NCBI GenBank assembly: GCA_938021455.1
Contig: CALIGP010000408.1
Location: forward strand, 1-10,336
Direction: 5' to 3'
Length of the DNA: 10,336 nucleotides
Source: an uncultured Lewinella sp.
GTDB lineage: Bacteria > Bacteroidota > Bacteroidia > Chitinophagales > Saprospiraceae
Part shown: in pieces, positions 1 through 7,740 of the stretch
Layout: each line of letters begins with the position of its first letter
Position numbering within the stretch: the first letter of the stretch is position 1
Translations under genes and position numbers: made by a program
Notes under the pieces: generated by a model
Told to the model about the DNA's origin: nothing
Seen by the model: the letters and a program-made list of their open reading frames with translations, nothing else
Databases searched by the model: none

Positions 1-51
1 GCCCAAAAATTAGGGATGACTCATGCTTTTAACGCTTATCACAATTGGTGA

Positions 52-1305
52 TTACAGCTTAAACGCCTTTTTCACCTTGGATACGTAATCCAATTTTTCC
101 CAGGTAAACGTCTCTACGTTCAGGGTCTTTGTCTTACCGGAGCCATCGACGAAGGTGAGTTTCTTCTTTTCGGGGGTACGTCCCATGTGGCCATAAGCCG
201 CCGTTTCAGAATAGATCGGCTTACGCAGTTTCAATCGTTTTTCGATGGCATAGGGGCGCATATCGAACACCTGTGCTACTTTTTTGGCAATCTGTGCGTC
301 GGACATTTCCACCTTCGCCGACCCGTTCGTATTGACGTAAATATTGGTTGGCTTAGCGACACCGATGGCGTAGCTAACCTGCACCAGAATCTCGTCGGCA
401 ACGCCAGCTGCCACCAGGTTTTTGGCAATGTGTCGTGTCGCGTAGGCCGCTGAACGATCCACCTTACTTGGGTCTTTACCAGAGAAGGCACCACCACCGT
501 GCGCTCCCTTACCACCGTAGGTATCAACGATGATTTTGCGGCCGGTAAGACCGGTATCCCCGTGTGGGCCACCAATCACGAACTTGCCCGTAGGGTTAAC
601 GTGGTAAGTGATGTCTTTGGTAAAGAGTTTCTGAATGTTTCTTTTCAGCCCTCTTTTGACTTTAGGAATCACGATACTGATGACGTCCTCCTTAATCTGG
701 GCGAGCATCTTTTTATCTGCATCAAAGTCATCGTGCTGGGTAGAAACGACGATGGAGTCTATCCGGATGGGCTTATGGTTATCGTCATACTCAATCGTTA
801 CCTGACTCTTAGAATCAGGGCGGAGGTATTTCATCTTTTTACCGGCTTTCCGAAGCGTCGCCAGCTCCTGCAGGATGCGGTGGCTGAGGTCCAGGGCCAG
901 AGGCATGTAGTTTTCGGTCTCGTTGGTAGCATAACCAAACATCATACCTTGGTCACCAGCGCCCTGGTCTTCTGCCTTCGTGCGTTCCACCCCCTGGTTG
1001 ATATCCGGACTCTGCTCATGGATCGCCGAAAGGACACCACAGCTATTAGCCTCGAACATGTATTCGCTCTTCGTGTAGCCGATACGCTTGATGACGTCTC
1101 GGGCTAGTTGCTGAACGTCGAGGTAAGTCTTAGACTTAACCTCTCCGGCCAGTACTACCTGACCGGTCGTAACCAGGGTTTCACAGGCAACCTTTGAAGA
1201 AGGATCAAAAGCTAGGAAATGATCGACCAGATTATCACTGATTTGGTCAGCTACCTTATCGGGGTGGCCTTCCGATACAGACTCGGAAGTAAAGAGGTAT
1301 GGCAT
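52..1305 (-). CDS. metK: S-adenosylmethionine synthetase
   Basis: Cytosolic enzyme that makes S-adenosylmethionine from methionine and ATP, releasing phosphate and pyrophosphate. The 417-residue product is slightly longer than the usual ~385-400. Family signatures are visible: GHPDK at residues 13-17 near the N-terminus (ATP/Mg binding), GAGDQG at 115-120, GGPHGDTGLTGRK at about 245-257, and the glycine-rich GGGAFSGKDPSKVDRS at 270-285. All three MetK domains appear complete. The ATG at 1305 directly precedes the conserved start MPYLFTSESVSEGHPDK, so the start is secure. The upstream bases are a run of A on the coding strand with no Shine-Dalgarno sequence. The sulfatase gene lies upstream on the same strand, 168 bp away, separated by the heptad-repeat hairpin, so shared transcription is uncertain. 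I see no recognisable SAM riboswitch in the leader. Confidence 0.98.
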   Translation of the reverse strand: MPYLFTSESVSEGHPDKVADQISDNLVDHFLAFDPSSKVACETLVTTGQVVLAGEVKSKTYLDVQQLARDVIKRIGYTKSEYMFEANSCGVLSAIHEQSPDINQGVERTKAEDQGAGDQGMMFGYATNETENYMPLALDLSHRILQELATLRKAGKKMKYLRPDSKSQVTIEYDDNHKPIRIDSIVVSTQHDDFDADKKMLAQIKEDVISIVIPKVKRGLKRNIQKLFTKDITYHVNPTGKFVIGGPHGDTGLTGRKIIVDTYGGKGAHGGGAFSGKDPSKVDRSAAYATRHIAKNLVAAGVADEILVQVSYAIGVAKPTNIYVNTNGSAKVEMSDAQIAKKVAQVFDMRPYAIEKRLKLRKPIYSETAAYGHMGRTPEKKKLTFVDGSGKTKTLNVETFTWEKLDYVSKVKKAFKL

Positions 1306-1394
1306 GTGGTTGTTTTTTTTAGGATCGCTAAGGTAGGAAGCCCATCGGGAGTATGGTAGTGCTTACCCAAAATTTATGGTGCAGGGGAAGACGC

Positions 1395-1470
1395 AGGTTG
1401 CAGGTTGCAAGTTTCAAGTTTCAAGGTGCAGATTACAACCTGGAACCCGCAACTTGCAACTTGCAACCTA
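1395..1470. repeat. Heptad-repeat inverted-repeat element
   Basis: Ten consecutive 7-bp units run from 1395 to 1464, plus a partial unit to 1470. The left half has AGGTTGC twice, then AAGTTTC twice, then AAGGTGC. The right half has AACCTGG, AACCCGC and AACTTGC twice. The right half is the approximate reverse complement of the left: 1395-1427 pairs with 1437-1469 at 26 of 33 positions, and the outer 19 pairs are interrupted only by one possible G-U pair. The loop is about nine bases. There is no T run after the stem on either strand, so it is not a classical intrinsic terminator. It sits between the sulfatase stop and the metK start. I recall similar GTTGCAGGTTGCA-type elements between genes in other Bacteroidota, but their function is unknown to me. 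Confidence 0.85.
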
Positions 1471-1473
1471 AAA

Positions 1474-3009
1474 TTACTCCCCCAACGCAGAAAACCGGAA
1501 CCGCTCTACCCCACTTGGAATATGCTCCCGTTCCATAATCGCCTCGATTTGTGCGACGATTTCCGGGTGCTGAGCAGACACGTCATTACTTTCCTGAATA
1601 TCTTCTTCCAGGTCATAGAGTTCCAGTATTAGGTTACCGTCCTGCATTCGCTGACGCATACCTTTCCACTTCCCCATTCTAACGGCCTGCTGTCCTTTAT
1701 AGGCGGGAAACTCCCAGTAGAGGTAATCATGCACTCGTTGCTCTTCGCCCTGCATCGCAGCCAGAAAACTGATGCCGTCCCCGGCGGGCGCAGTAGCTCC
1801 GGTTATTTCGGCCAACGTCGGCATCACGTCCTGAAAGCCAGAGACGTGGTCACTTGTCGTCCCTGGCAGAATCCTCCCCGGCCAGGCGGCAATCATCGGT
1901 ACACGGATGCCGCCTTCGTAGACGTAGCCCTTGATGCGGCCATTCTTAGTCTGGAAAGGGGCGGCACTTTTAAAGAAGTCCATGTCAACACCTCCGGTAT
2001 AGGAGGGCCCGTTATCGCTGGAAAAGACGATAAGTGTATTCTCGTAAATACCTTTTTCTTTGAGCTTAGCGACTAACTCCCCAACCTGTTCATCGAGCGT
2101 GGAGATCATAGCAGCGTAAGTTGCCCGAGGATACTGGCAAGGGAAATACGCCTTCTTACGATAAGCTGTTGGTTCTGGTCCGAACTTCTCCCGATAGTGG
2201 TCCACCCATCGCTGTGGTGCCTGCAGCGGTAGGTGGGGTAATGGCGTGGCGTAATACAGAAAAAAACTGCTGTCGGCGTTTCGGTCTACAAAATCGAGTA
2301 CAGCGTCCTGCATTACGTCCGGAGCGTAGTCGTTTTGTAAAAAATCGCCAAAGAACTCATCATCAGACTGGCCCTCCGCCTGCTCCCGAACCTTGTGCGG
2401 AGCATACAGCTGATTGTCCAGATAAACCCGCTCATCATTTTCCCACAGATGCGTCGGATACAAGTTATGCGCCTGCCGCTGGCAGTTATATCCGTGAAAA
2501 TAATCGAAGCCTTGCTTATTGGGTGTCCCCTCAGAACCGGGATACCCTAAGCCCCATTTCCCCACCAGGCCGGTAACGTAGCCCCTGCCCTGCAATACCT
2601 CCCCGAGGGTAACCAGAGAGTCCGGAATGGGCCGTTGCCCTTCTAGCTTTGGATCATCAAACATGGCCTGAAAATTCCAGACATCGCCCCGGTTTTTATC
2701 TTCATCATTTCCCCTCACAAAAGCGTGGCCCGTATGCTGTCCCATCATCAATACGCCTCTGGCTGGCGCGCAAACCGGCGCACCACTGTAGTGCTGGGTA
2801 AACCGCATACCGCTGGCGGCTAGTGCATCCAGGTGCGGTGTCTCAATGAGTTGTTGCCCGTAGCTTCCCAATTCTCCGTATCCCAAATCATCGGCCAGGA
2901 TATAAATGATGTTGGGGGGGAGGTCGGTCACTTCCCCTTCAAACAAGGAATCACAACTGCTGAGTAATAACAAAAGTAGCCCTCCGGCAAGTAATGCAAA
3001 TGTTTTCAT
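1474..3009 (-). CDS. Lipoprotein sulfatase (arylsulfatase family, formylglycine type)
   Basis: Predicted type I sulfatase that hydrolyses a sulfate ester; the substrate cannot be read from the sequence. From the ATG at 3009 it has 511 residues. A lipoprotein signal peptide ends at LLSSC (Cys19), so export and membrane anchoring are likely. Alkaline phosphatase-like fold motifs follow: NIIYILADDLGYGELGSYG with the metal-binding Asp pair at 40-41, the formylglycine site CAPAR at 80-84 (Cys80 is the residue to be converted), GKWGLG at 150-155, PLPHLP near 257-261, and SSDNGP at 330-335 with metal-binding Asp/Asn. The formylglycine site has Ala where many relatives have Ser, which is tolerated in the family. 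An in-frame ATG 14 codons upstream (3051) would put charged residues before the signal peptide, so I prefer 3009. No SusC/SusD or glycoside hydrolase lies nearby, so this is not an evident polysaccharide-utilisation locus. No formylglycine-generating enzyme gene is in the window. Confidence 0.93.
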   Translation of the reverse strand: MKTFALLAGGLLLLLLSSCDSLFEGEVTDLPPNIIYILADDLGYGELGSYGQQLIETPHLDALAASGMRFTQHYSGAPVCAPARGVLMMGQHTGHAFVRGNDEDKNRGDVWNFQAMFDDPKLEGQRPIPDSLVTLGEVLQGRGYVTGLVGKWGLGYPGSEGTPNKQGFDYFHGYNCQRQAHNLYPTHLWENDERVYLDNQLYAPHKVREQAEGQSDDEFFGDFLQNDYAPDVMQDAVLDFVDRNADSSFFLYYATPLPHLPLQAPQRWVDHYREKFGPEPTAYRKKAYFPCQYPRATYAAMISTLDEQVGELVAKLKEKGIYENTLIVFSSDNGPSYTGGVDMDFFKSAAPFQTKNGRIKGYVYEGGIRVPMIAAWPGRILPGTTSDHVSGFQDVMPTLAEITGATAPAGDGISFLAAMQGEEQRVHDYLYWEFPAYKGQQAVRMGKWKGMRQRMQDGNLILELYDLEEDIQESNDVSAQHPEIVAQIEAIMEREHIPSGVERFRFSALGE

Positions 3010-3228
3010 GATGGAAATATACACTCTTTTACCGTTGGCTCGCAAAAGCATCCACCTCTACCCTGCTACTACTACCCTTTGCTGGCACCTGTACGTTCGG
3101 CAAGCTCAGTAACCACGTCTGCGCCAAAAAACAACTGTTCTCTTAATGAATTTCAGGGCGCGGACGCAGGATGCAATGTAGGGCAACAAGGCGCAAAGTA
3201 TGTCCTCCGGCAGTCGTTCGCCTCACCC

Positions 3229-3236
3229 TATATTTG
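3229..3236 (+). promoter_or_regulatory. Candidate -7 promoter element of the hydroxylase-SorAB operon
   Basis: TATATTTG matches the Bacteroidota -7 consensus TAnnTTTG exactly and lies 63 bp before the chosen ATG at 3300. It is the only exact match I found in the 290-bp gap between the divergent sulfatase and hydroxylase genes. No good TTTG box is present 19-21 bp upstream, so support is only moderate. Use of this site would give a 5' leader of roughly 55 nt. Confidence 0.4.
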
Positions 3237-3299
3237 TCCTGGAGAACTTTCGGAGAGCCTCAACGTAAAGGATGCTACGGAAAGACAAATTCCCGAACC

Positions 3300-4358
3300 A
3301 TGGAAAAATACTGGAATGCATTCATCGAAGGCTATACGGGATACGCCAACTACTTGTATCAGGAAATAACCCACCCATCCTGGAACAACTATTTCTACTG
3401 GTTGATCGCCGTGTCTTTATTTTTCTTCCTACTCGAAGTCGTCATTCCCTGGCGTAAGCAGCAGCCCGTTTTTCGGAAAGATTTCTGGCTGGATGGCTTT
3501 TATATGTTTTTCAATTTCTTCCTCTTCTCGCTCATCATTTACAGTGCGGCCTCCAACGTAATCGTCAATCTATTCAACGATGGAATCGCCTGGGTTACTG
3601 GCGGCTTCAACCTGCAAGCCAATAATCCGCTCAATAACCTTCCCATGTGGGGCATTCTCCTGATCGGCTTTCTGATCCGGGATTTCGTACAATGGTGGAT
3701 TCATCGATTACTGCATCGCTCCGATACTTTATGGGAGTTTCACAAGGTCCACCACTCCGTGGAAGAGATGGGCTTTGCGGCGCACCTGCGTTATCACTGG
3801 ATGGAAAACGTGATCTATCGCACGTTGGAGTACATCCCCCTGGCACTACTGGGTATTGGGCTCTATGACTTCTTCATCATCCATATTTTCACCCTGGCCT
3901 GGGGCCACTACAACCATTCAAACATTAGCGTTAGTGGATACGTCACCGGCGGGATCCTTGGTACTTTACTGGGCATTATTGCCGCTAATGGTTTTCTGGA
4001 CATTACGGTTTTTAACGCGCCCGGTCTATTGACAAAACTGGGTATTATCATCGGCTTTACCGCTGCAGGAAGTCTGCTACTCGGTAAGCTAATGAAGTAT
4101 CTTTTCAACAGTCCGGAAATGCACATCTGGCATCATTCTTACAACTTACCCGAAAGCCGGCATTTCGGAGTCAACTTCGGTCTAACGCTTGCCATCTGGG
4201 ATTACCTTTTCAGAACAGCGTATATTCCGCACGATGGTCAGGACATCAGGCTCGGTTTCCCCGGTATTGAAAAATTTCCACAGGATTTCACCGGTCAGAT
4301 TACTCACGGATTTAAGGATGGGAAAATGACTGACCCCTCCATCATTGACCAGCTATAA
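3300..4358 (+). CDS. Fatty acid hydroxylase / sterol desaturase family membrane protein
   Basis: Predicted integral membrane di-iron oxygenase that hydroxylates or desaturates a lipid chain; the substrate is unknown. The 352-residue protein carries the family's histidine boxes: HRLLH at 135-139, HKVHH at 148-152, GHYNH at 202-206 and HIWHH at 275-279. Hydrophobic segments lie around 31-50, 64-90, 116-130, 174-200 and 217-262. The ATG at 3300 (MEKYWNAFIEGY) is preferred over in-frame starts further upstream, because the residues encoded before it (from 3171) are basic, cysteine-bearing and unlike a membrane protein N-terminus. There is no Shine-Dalgarno sequence. It is the first gene of a plus-strand run: the sulfite-oxidase-like gene starts 47 bp after its stop. 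That link suggests a lipid modification connected with sulfur metabolism, but this is inference. Confidence 0.9.
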   Translation: MEKYWNAFIEGYTGYANYLYQEITHPSWNNYFYWLIAVSLFFFLLEVVIPWRKQQPVFRKDFWLDGFYMFFNFFLFSLIIYSAASNVIVNLFNDGIAWVTGGFNLQANNPLNNLPMWGILLIGFLIRDFVQWWIHRLLHRSDTLWEFHKVHHSVEEMGFAAHLRYHWMENVIYRTLEYIPLALLGIGLYDFFIIHIFTLAWGHYNHSNISVSGYVTGGILGTLLGIIAANGFLDITVFNAPGLLTKLGIIIGFTAAGSLLLGKLMKYLFNSPEMHIWHHSYNLPESRHFGVNFGLTLAIWDYLFRTAYIPHDGQDIRLGFPGIEKFPQDFTGQITHGFKDGKMTDPSIIDQL

Positions 4359-4405
4359 GCATTTAAATTTCCACCCGGCACTATCCGCCAATCAAGTCGA
4401 AAACC

Positions 4406-5722
4406 ATGCCCGATAAAAAAGTGACCGGACTGCACGAGCTCTACGCGCAAGACCCCGTTGAAGCTGATAAGCAGCTTTGGGGCAGAACGAGCGATCCCGT
4501 CACCCGACGTGGCTTCCTACAGAAAAGTGCCCTGACGGCCCTTTCCATGGCGCTGGGTTCCCAAATGGTATTCGCTGAGCACTTCCCTGCGGGCATGATT
4601 CCTGCCGGATTAGCCAACTCAGATCTCCCCTTTAGCTTACCGGGTAAACGGGCCGGCCTGGTGGTACTCAACGATAAACCCATCAACGCAGAAACACCAC
4701 CTCATCTACTGGATGATGAGTTAACGCCTAATGACTTGTTCTTCGTCCGTAATAACGGTATTCCCCCGCAAGACATCGATGTGTCCAGTTGGACGCTAAC
4801 CATTGAAGGGGAGTCTGCCCAGCAAAAAAAGACCTATTCCCTTGCTGAGCTGAAGTCAACATTCGAGAACGTCACCTATAACCTGACGCTGGAGTGTGGG
4901 GGCAACGGGCGTTCGGAGTTCAACCCGCCGGCGAAAGGCAATCAGTGGTCCACCGGCGCCGTTGGCTGCGCCGCCTGGACGGGTGTTCGCCTCCGCGATG
5001 TCCTCCAGGATGCAGGCGTAAAGAGCGACGCCGTCTACGTGGCCTACTACGGTAAAGACACCCACCTGTCCGGTGAGGCTGATAAAGTGGTCATCTCTCG
5101 GGGTGTTCCCATCAAGAAAGCCATGGAAGAAGAAAGCCTCATCGCCTGGGCGATGAACGGCCAGGACATCCCGCTGCTCAATGGTTATCCGCTACGGCTC
5201 GTATTTGGTGGATTCCCCGCTTCTTGCTCTGGTAAATGGCTATCCAAAATTGTCATTAGAGACCGCGTTCATGATGGGCCAAAGATGACCGGACAGTCGT
5301 ACCGCGTTCCCTGCAAGCCGGTTGCGCCCGGCACGAAAGTGCCCGACGACGAAATGTGCATCATCGAAAAAATGCCCGTTAAGTCTTTGATCACCTACCC
5401 AAAAACAGGAGCAATGATCAAGCGGGCTGCCAGACTTCCCATTCGGGGCAAGGCATGGACCTCCGCAGCTAGGATTAAGACCGTCGAATACTCCATTGAC
5501 TTCGGCTCTAGCTGGAACCCCTGCAACGTGAAAGTACCGACCAACCGCTACGGCTGGCAGGGATTCTTCGCCTCCGTGTCTTTCCCGAAAACCGGCTACT
5601 ACGAAGTCTGGGTGCGGGCAACCGACATTAAAGGAAACGCACAGCCCATGCTACTCCCAGGCTGGAATCCAAGGGGCTATCTCAACAACGCCTGCCACCG
5701 CATTGCCGTAAAAGTATCCTGA
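4406..5722 (+). CDS. Tat-exported sulfite oxidase family molybdoprotein (SorA/SoxC-like)
   Basis: Predicted molybdopterin enzyme of the sulfite oxidase family, most simply a periplasmic sulfite dehydrogenase oxidising sulfite to sulfate. Of 438 residues, the first ~57 include a twin-arginine signal (TRRGFLQK at 33-40, hydrophobic stretch, VFA before a likely cleavage at 57). The molybdopterin-binding domain covers about 85-310. It contains TLECGGNGRS at 161-170, whose Cys164 fits the Mo-ligating cysteine, and CSGKWLSKI near 274-282. The Mo-cofactor dimerisation domain (immunoglobulin-like) follows at about 320-438, with AARIKTVEYSIDFG and a YYEVWVRATD strand. No haem or b5 domain is fused, unlike the animal enzyme. 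The cytochrome gene starts two bases after its stop, matching the SorAB subunit arrangement. Protein-methionine-sulfoxide reductase MsrP and nitrate reductases share the fold; the C-terminal dimerisation domain and the cytochrome partner favour sulfite dehydrogenase over MsrP. Sulfite as substrate is inferred, not shown. Confidence 0.9.
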   Translation: MPDKKVTGLHELYAQDPVEADKQLWGRTSDPVTRRGFLQKSALTALSMALGSQMVFAEHFPAGMIPAGLANSDLPFSLPGKRAGLVVLNDKPINAETPPHLLDDELTPNDLFFVRNNGIPPQDIDVSSWTLTIEGESAQQKKTYSLAELKSTFENVTYNLTLECGGNGRSEFNPPAKGNQWSTGAVGCAAWTGVRLRDVLQDAGVKSDAVYVAYYGKDTHLSGEADKVVISRGVPIKKAMEEESLIAWAMNGQDIPLLNGYPLRLVFGGFPASCSGKWLSKIVIRDRVHDGPKMTGQSYRVPCKPVAPGTKVPDDEMCIIEKMPVKSLITYPKTGAMIKRAARLPIRGKAWTSAARIKTVEYSIDFGSSWNPCNVKVPTNRYGWQGFFASVSFPKTGYYEVWVRATDIKGNAQPMLLPGWNPRGYLNNACHRIAVKVS

Positions 5723-5724
5723 GT

Positions 5725-6219
5725 ATGAGCGTACGACCTAACCTACTGGGTGCTTTGTTGGCGATACTGAATTTAGCCCTGATCATTTTCGTTGGCGCGT
5801 TCCTGTACCTACTCTTTGGTGACAACCTCGTGGAGACCTATCGGAATCAACCTGTCCCTATGGATCAGGCGACCTATCGCTCAGCCGGTGGTAGGAACAG
5901 CGTCGATGCGGAGGAGGAAATCGTCAACGGCATCCACGTCCAATCCGGGCTTATTTATGCCGAAGGCTTTGACATCGTCCGCGGCAACTGCACTGCCTGC
6001 CATTCAGCTAAGCTGGTCACCCAGAACCGCGCTACCCGCGAAGGATGGACGGACATGATCCGATGGATGCAAGCCAAGCAGGGGCTCTGGGACTTAGGCA
6101 AAAACGAATCCGTCATCCTTGACTACCTAGCTACGAATTACGCCCCGGAAGACATTGGTCGCCGGGCTAATATTAATGTAGAGGAGATTGAATGGTATTT
6201 GCTGGATTTGGAAGAATAG
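5725..6219 (+). CDS. Membrane-anchored monoheme cytochrome c (SorB-like electron acceptor)
   Basis: Small c-type cytochrome of 164 residues, the likely electron acceptor of the molybdoprotein encoded just upstream. An uncleaved N-terminal membrane helix spans about 7-31 and places the rest in the periplasm. A linker follows, then one haem-binding motif CTACH at 89-93. Met111 and Met115 (in DMIRWMQAKQG) are candidates for the distal iron ligand. The tail NESVILDYLATNYAPED resembles the last helix of SorB/SoxD-like cytochromes. The start ATG lies two bases after the preceding TGA, so translational coupling is likely. Its stop at 6219 is eight bases from the stop of the convergent DUF1028 gene. 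Electrons would pass on to a terminal oxidase encoded elsewhere. Confidence 0.9.
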   Translation: MSVRPNLLGALLAILNLALIIFVGAFLYLLFGDNLVETYRNQPVPMDQATYRSAGGRNSVDAEEEIVNGIHVQSGLIYAEGFDIVRGNCTACHSAKLVTQNRATREGWTDMIRWMQAKQGLWDLGKNESVILDYLATNYAPEDIGRRANINVEEIEWYLLDLEE

Positions 6220-6237
6220 TAGTAGTCCTACTCTTCT
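6213..6237. terminator. Weak hairpin across two convergent stop codons
   Basis: AGTAG at 6218-6222 can pair with CTACT at 6228-6232, and after one mismatch AAGA/TCTT outside it adds four more pairs. The stem covers the cytochrome stop (6217-6219) and the DUF1028 stop (6228-6230). There is no proper T run, so a terminator function is only a guess from position. Confidence 0.2.
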
Positions 6238-7460
6238 ACCCTCTTCAATAAATTCCGCGCTTCAACATTGGCCTCATCCATTTTAAGCGCTTTTTTCAAA
6301 TGCCAGATCGCTTGTTCTTTTTCCTTTTCATAATGAAAGCTTCTCCCGAGTATAAAATGCAGATAAGAGGATTCCACATTATCTGAAATCAGGCGTTCTG
6401 CTACCTCAATCACTTCTAACTCCCGGCCCAGGTTGCTCAACATACCGATGGCACTTTCCCAATCTTTGATGCTAAAATGCTCAGGTTTTATTATCGACTT
6501 CAATTCTGGGTGCTCTCTTAACACATAAAAAGCGGGTAAATAGACGGTCCATTTTGGGTTTTCGGCTAGTCCCTTTTTGATCCACCTTACGGCTGCATCT
6601 TCATTATCCATTATGATATTGGCAGTCGCCACCCTGGGGTACATTCCGGTCCAACCATCCAGCATCACTTGGGCTTCCGATAGTTTCTCCTTAGCCCTTA
6701 CCTTATTCCCTGCTCGATTGGCATAGAGGGCTTGGTTTAGCCTTATCCGTCCATAATGGTAATTCATCAGGGTTTGTAGTTCTTCAATTGGCCGTTTAGA
6801 GTTATCTACTCTAAGATCAATTTGATTAAACCATTCGTTATCCGTCCCCTTCACAACGACGGCGGCAGATTGCTTGCCCGAGACCTGCCCACCGGCTCTC
6901 TGCCCCGCTACAAGACTGGCTAACAACCTTTCCGCCAAGGTACCGGCAGCCTTTTCGAAGGCAGTCGACATGCTTTTAAGTACGCCTTCGGCCAGCTGAT
7001 TCCCCATAACCACATAGCCTTTGCCCAGCATTTGTGAGGCCTCCCCTTTCCAATACTTTAACGAGGATCCCGTAAAAGCAAATACACTTCCCCGGGCGTC
7101 GATCCCTGAAACCTGTCGGTAATTAGCTTCTTCATCTTTATCTCTTACATCAAGAATAGACTTCTGAACCGTTTTTCCAGATTGCAGGTTTTGTAGCCCA
7201 ATAAGCCCATATGCAGGTTCGGTTTCAGCAATTACCGAGAAGCCTCCAACACCAGGCTCCAGATAGATAGTCGAATTGCCAACACATATGTTATTCGTCG
7301 CAACTGCTATTCCCCACTCCTGAGTCTCCTCATCGTAGGCCAGTATTGAAAATGTTGAATTGATGTCTCGTTCCAATAGAAGACTAGGTAGATTCTGGCC
7401 TTGAGCCATCAGCGACATTACCACCAGGGTAGGTAGCAGAACATATTTAAAGTCTCTCAT
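6228..7460 (-). CDS. Secreted DUF1028 protein with C-terminal TPR repeats
   Basis: A 410-residue protein of the DUF1028 family, biochemical function unknown. I recall DUF1028 being grouped with Ntn-hydrolase-like folds, some members having peptidoglycan-binding tails, so a hydrolase or amidase role is possible but unproven. An N-terminal signal peptide (about 1-21, ending near MAQGQ) points to export. DUF1028 covers about 35-235: STFSILAYDEETQEWGIAVA at 35-54, the GVGGFSVIAETEPAYGLIGL stretch at 70-89, and LLASLVAGQRAGGQVSGKQSAAV near 184-206. A helical tail follows; the last ~80 residues look like TPR units (SSYLHFILGRSFHYEKEKEQ, then AIWHLKKALKMDEANVEARN). The gene is AT-rich: its 3' end is about 38% GC over 120 bp, against about 67% in part of the neighbouring molybdoprotein gene. 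Its upstream neighbour is the tRNA unit, whose terminator isolates it. No convincing promoter was found in 7461-7606. Confidence 0.9.
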   Translation of the reverse strand: MRDFKYVLLPTLVVMSLMAQGQNLPSLLLERDINSTFSILAYDEETQEWGIAVATNNICVGNSTIYLEPGVGGFSVIAETEPAYGLIGLQNLQSGKTVQKSILDVRDKDEEANYRQVSGIDARGSVFAFTGSSLKYWKGEASQMLGKGYVVMGNQLAEGVLKSMSTAFEKAAGTLAERLLASLVAGQRAGGQVSGKQSAAVVVKGTDNEWFNQIDLRVDNSKRPIEELQTLMNYHYGRIRLNQALYANRAGNKVRAKEKLSEAQVMLDGWTGMYPRVATANIIMDNEDAAVRWIKKGLAENPKWTVYLPAFYVLREHPELKSIIKPEHFSIKDWESAIGMLSNLGRELEVIEVAERLISDNVESSYLHFILGRSFHYEKEKEQAIWHLKKALKMDEANVEARNLLKRVEE

Positions 7461-7576
7461 AGTAGCCTAGAATTCTTGCTTGCATGGCGTTCTTGCCACT
7501 ACTACCAAATACGATGGCTTCTTAAAGAGGTTGCACCAATAAGCTTGAAAAAGCAAACCGTGCACCAATACTGTTG

Positions 7577-7726
7577 GCGAGAAAAGGTCGAATCATTGGG
7601 GCCAGAATAGAAAAAGGCCGTTGTCTTACGACAGCCAACAATCGTTAGGCCGCCAGGATGCCGCTAGCGCGGGAAAAAGTCCGAACCGATGAGGGTCAAA
7701 TAGAAAAAGGCCGTTGTCTTACGACA
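7577..7726. repeat. Imperfect tandem repeat carrying terminator-like hairpins
   Basis: A 27-bp sequence occurs identically at 7607-7633 and 7700-7726, offset by 93 bp. The ~30 bp before each copy are also similar (for example GCGAGAAAAGGTCGAATC near 7578 and GCGGGAAAAAGTCCGAACC near 7671), so the duplicated unit is longer and partly diverged. The second copy completes the tRNA terminator. The first can form only a shortened 6-bp version (GTTGTC/GACAGC). The region lies between the DUF1028 start and the tRNA-Pro gene, and no ORF worth calling occupies it. Confidence 0.75.
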
Positions 7727-7738
7727 ACGACCTTTTTT
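7704..7738 (-). terminator. Intrinsic terminator of the tRNA unit
   Basis: On the minus strand a 10-bp stem, GGTCGTTGTC paired with GACAACGGCC (one G-U pair), is closed by a GUAA tetraloop of the GNRA class and followed by five T. It begins three bases after the tRNA-Pro discriminator base (7741). Read on the plus strand it also forms a stem followed by six T (7733-7738), so it could stop transcription in both directions. Confidence 0.88.
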
Positions 7739-7740
7739 CG

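Noticed and set aside
38..52. ATCAC-AATTG-GTGAT palindrome just after metK
   Set aside because: Only five base pairs and no T run on the metK strand, so it cannot be supported as a terminator.
499..1107. A 202-codon plus-strand frame opposite metK
   Set aside because: It lies entirely antisense to the clearly conserved metK gene and shows no domain or signal; it is a shadow of the metK codon pattern.
1306..1394. SAM riboswitch before metK
   Set aside because: I looked for the conserved stems and junctions of SAM-responsive leaders and saw none. ATAAATTTTG on the minus strand near 1370 has one base too many for a clean -7 element.
1395..1470. CRISPR-like array
   Set aside because: The repeats are 7 bp, contiguous without spacers, and inverted about a centre; there are no cas genes.
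2121..2576. A 151-codon plus-strand frame opposite the sulfatase
   Set aside because: Proline- and arginine-rich antisense translation of conserved sulfatase codons, with no recognisable fold.
3010..3051. Extended sulfatase start at 3051
   Set aside because: It would place 14 mostly polar and basic residues before an otherwise typical lipoprotein signal peptide.
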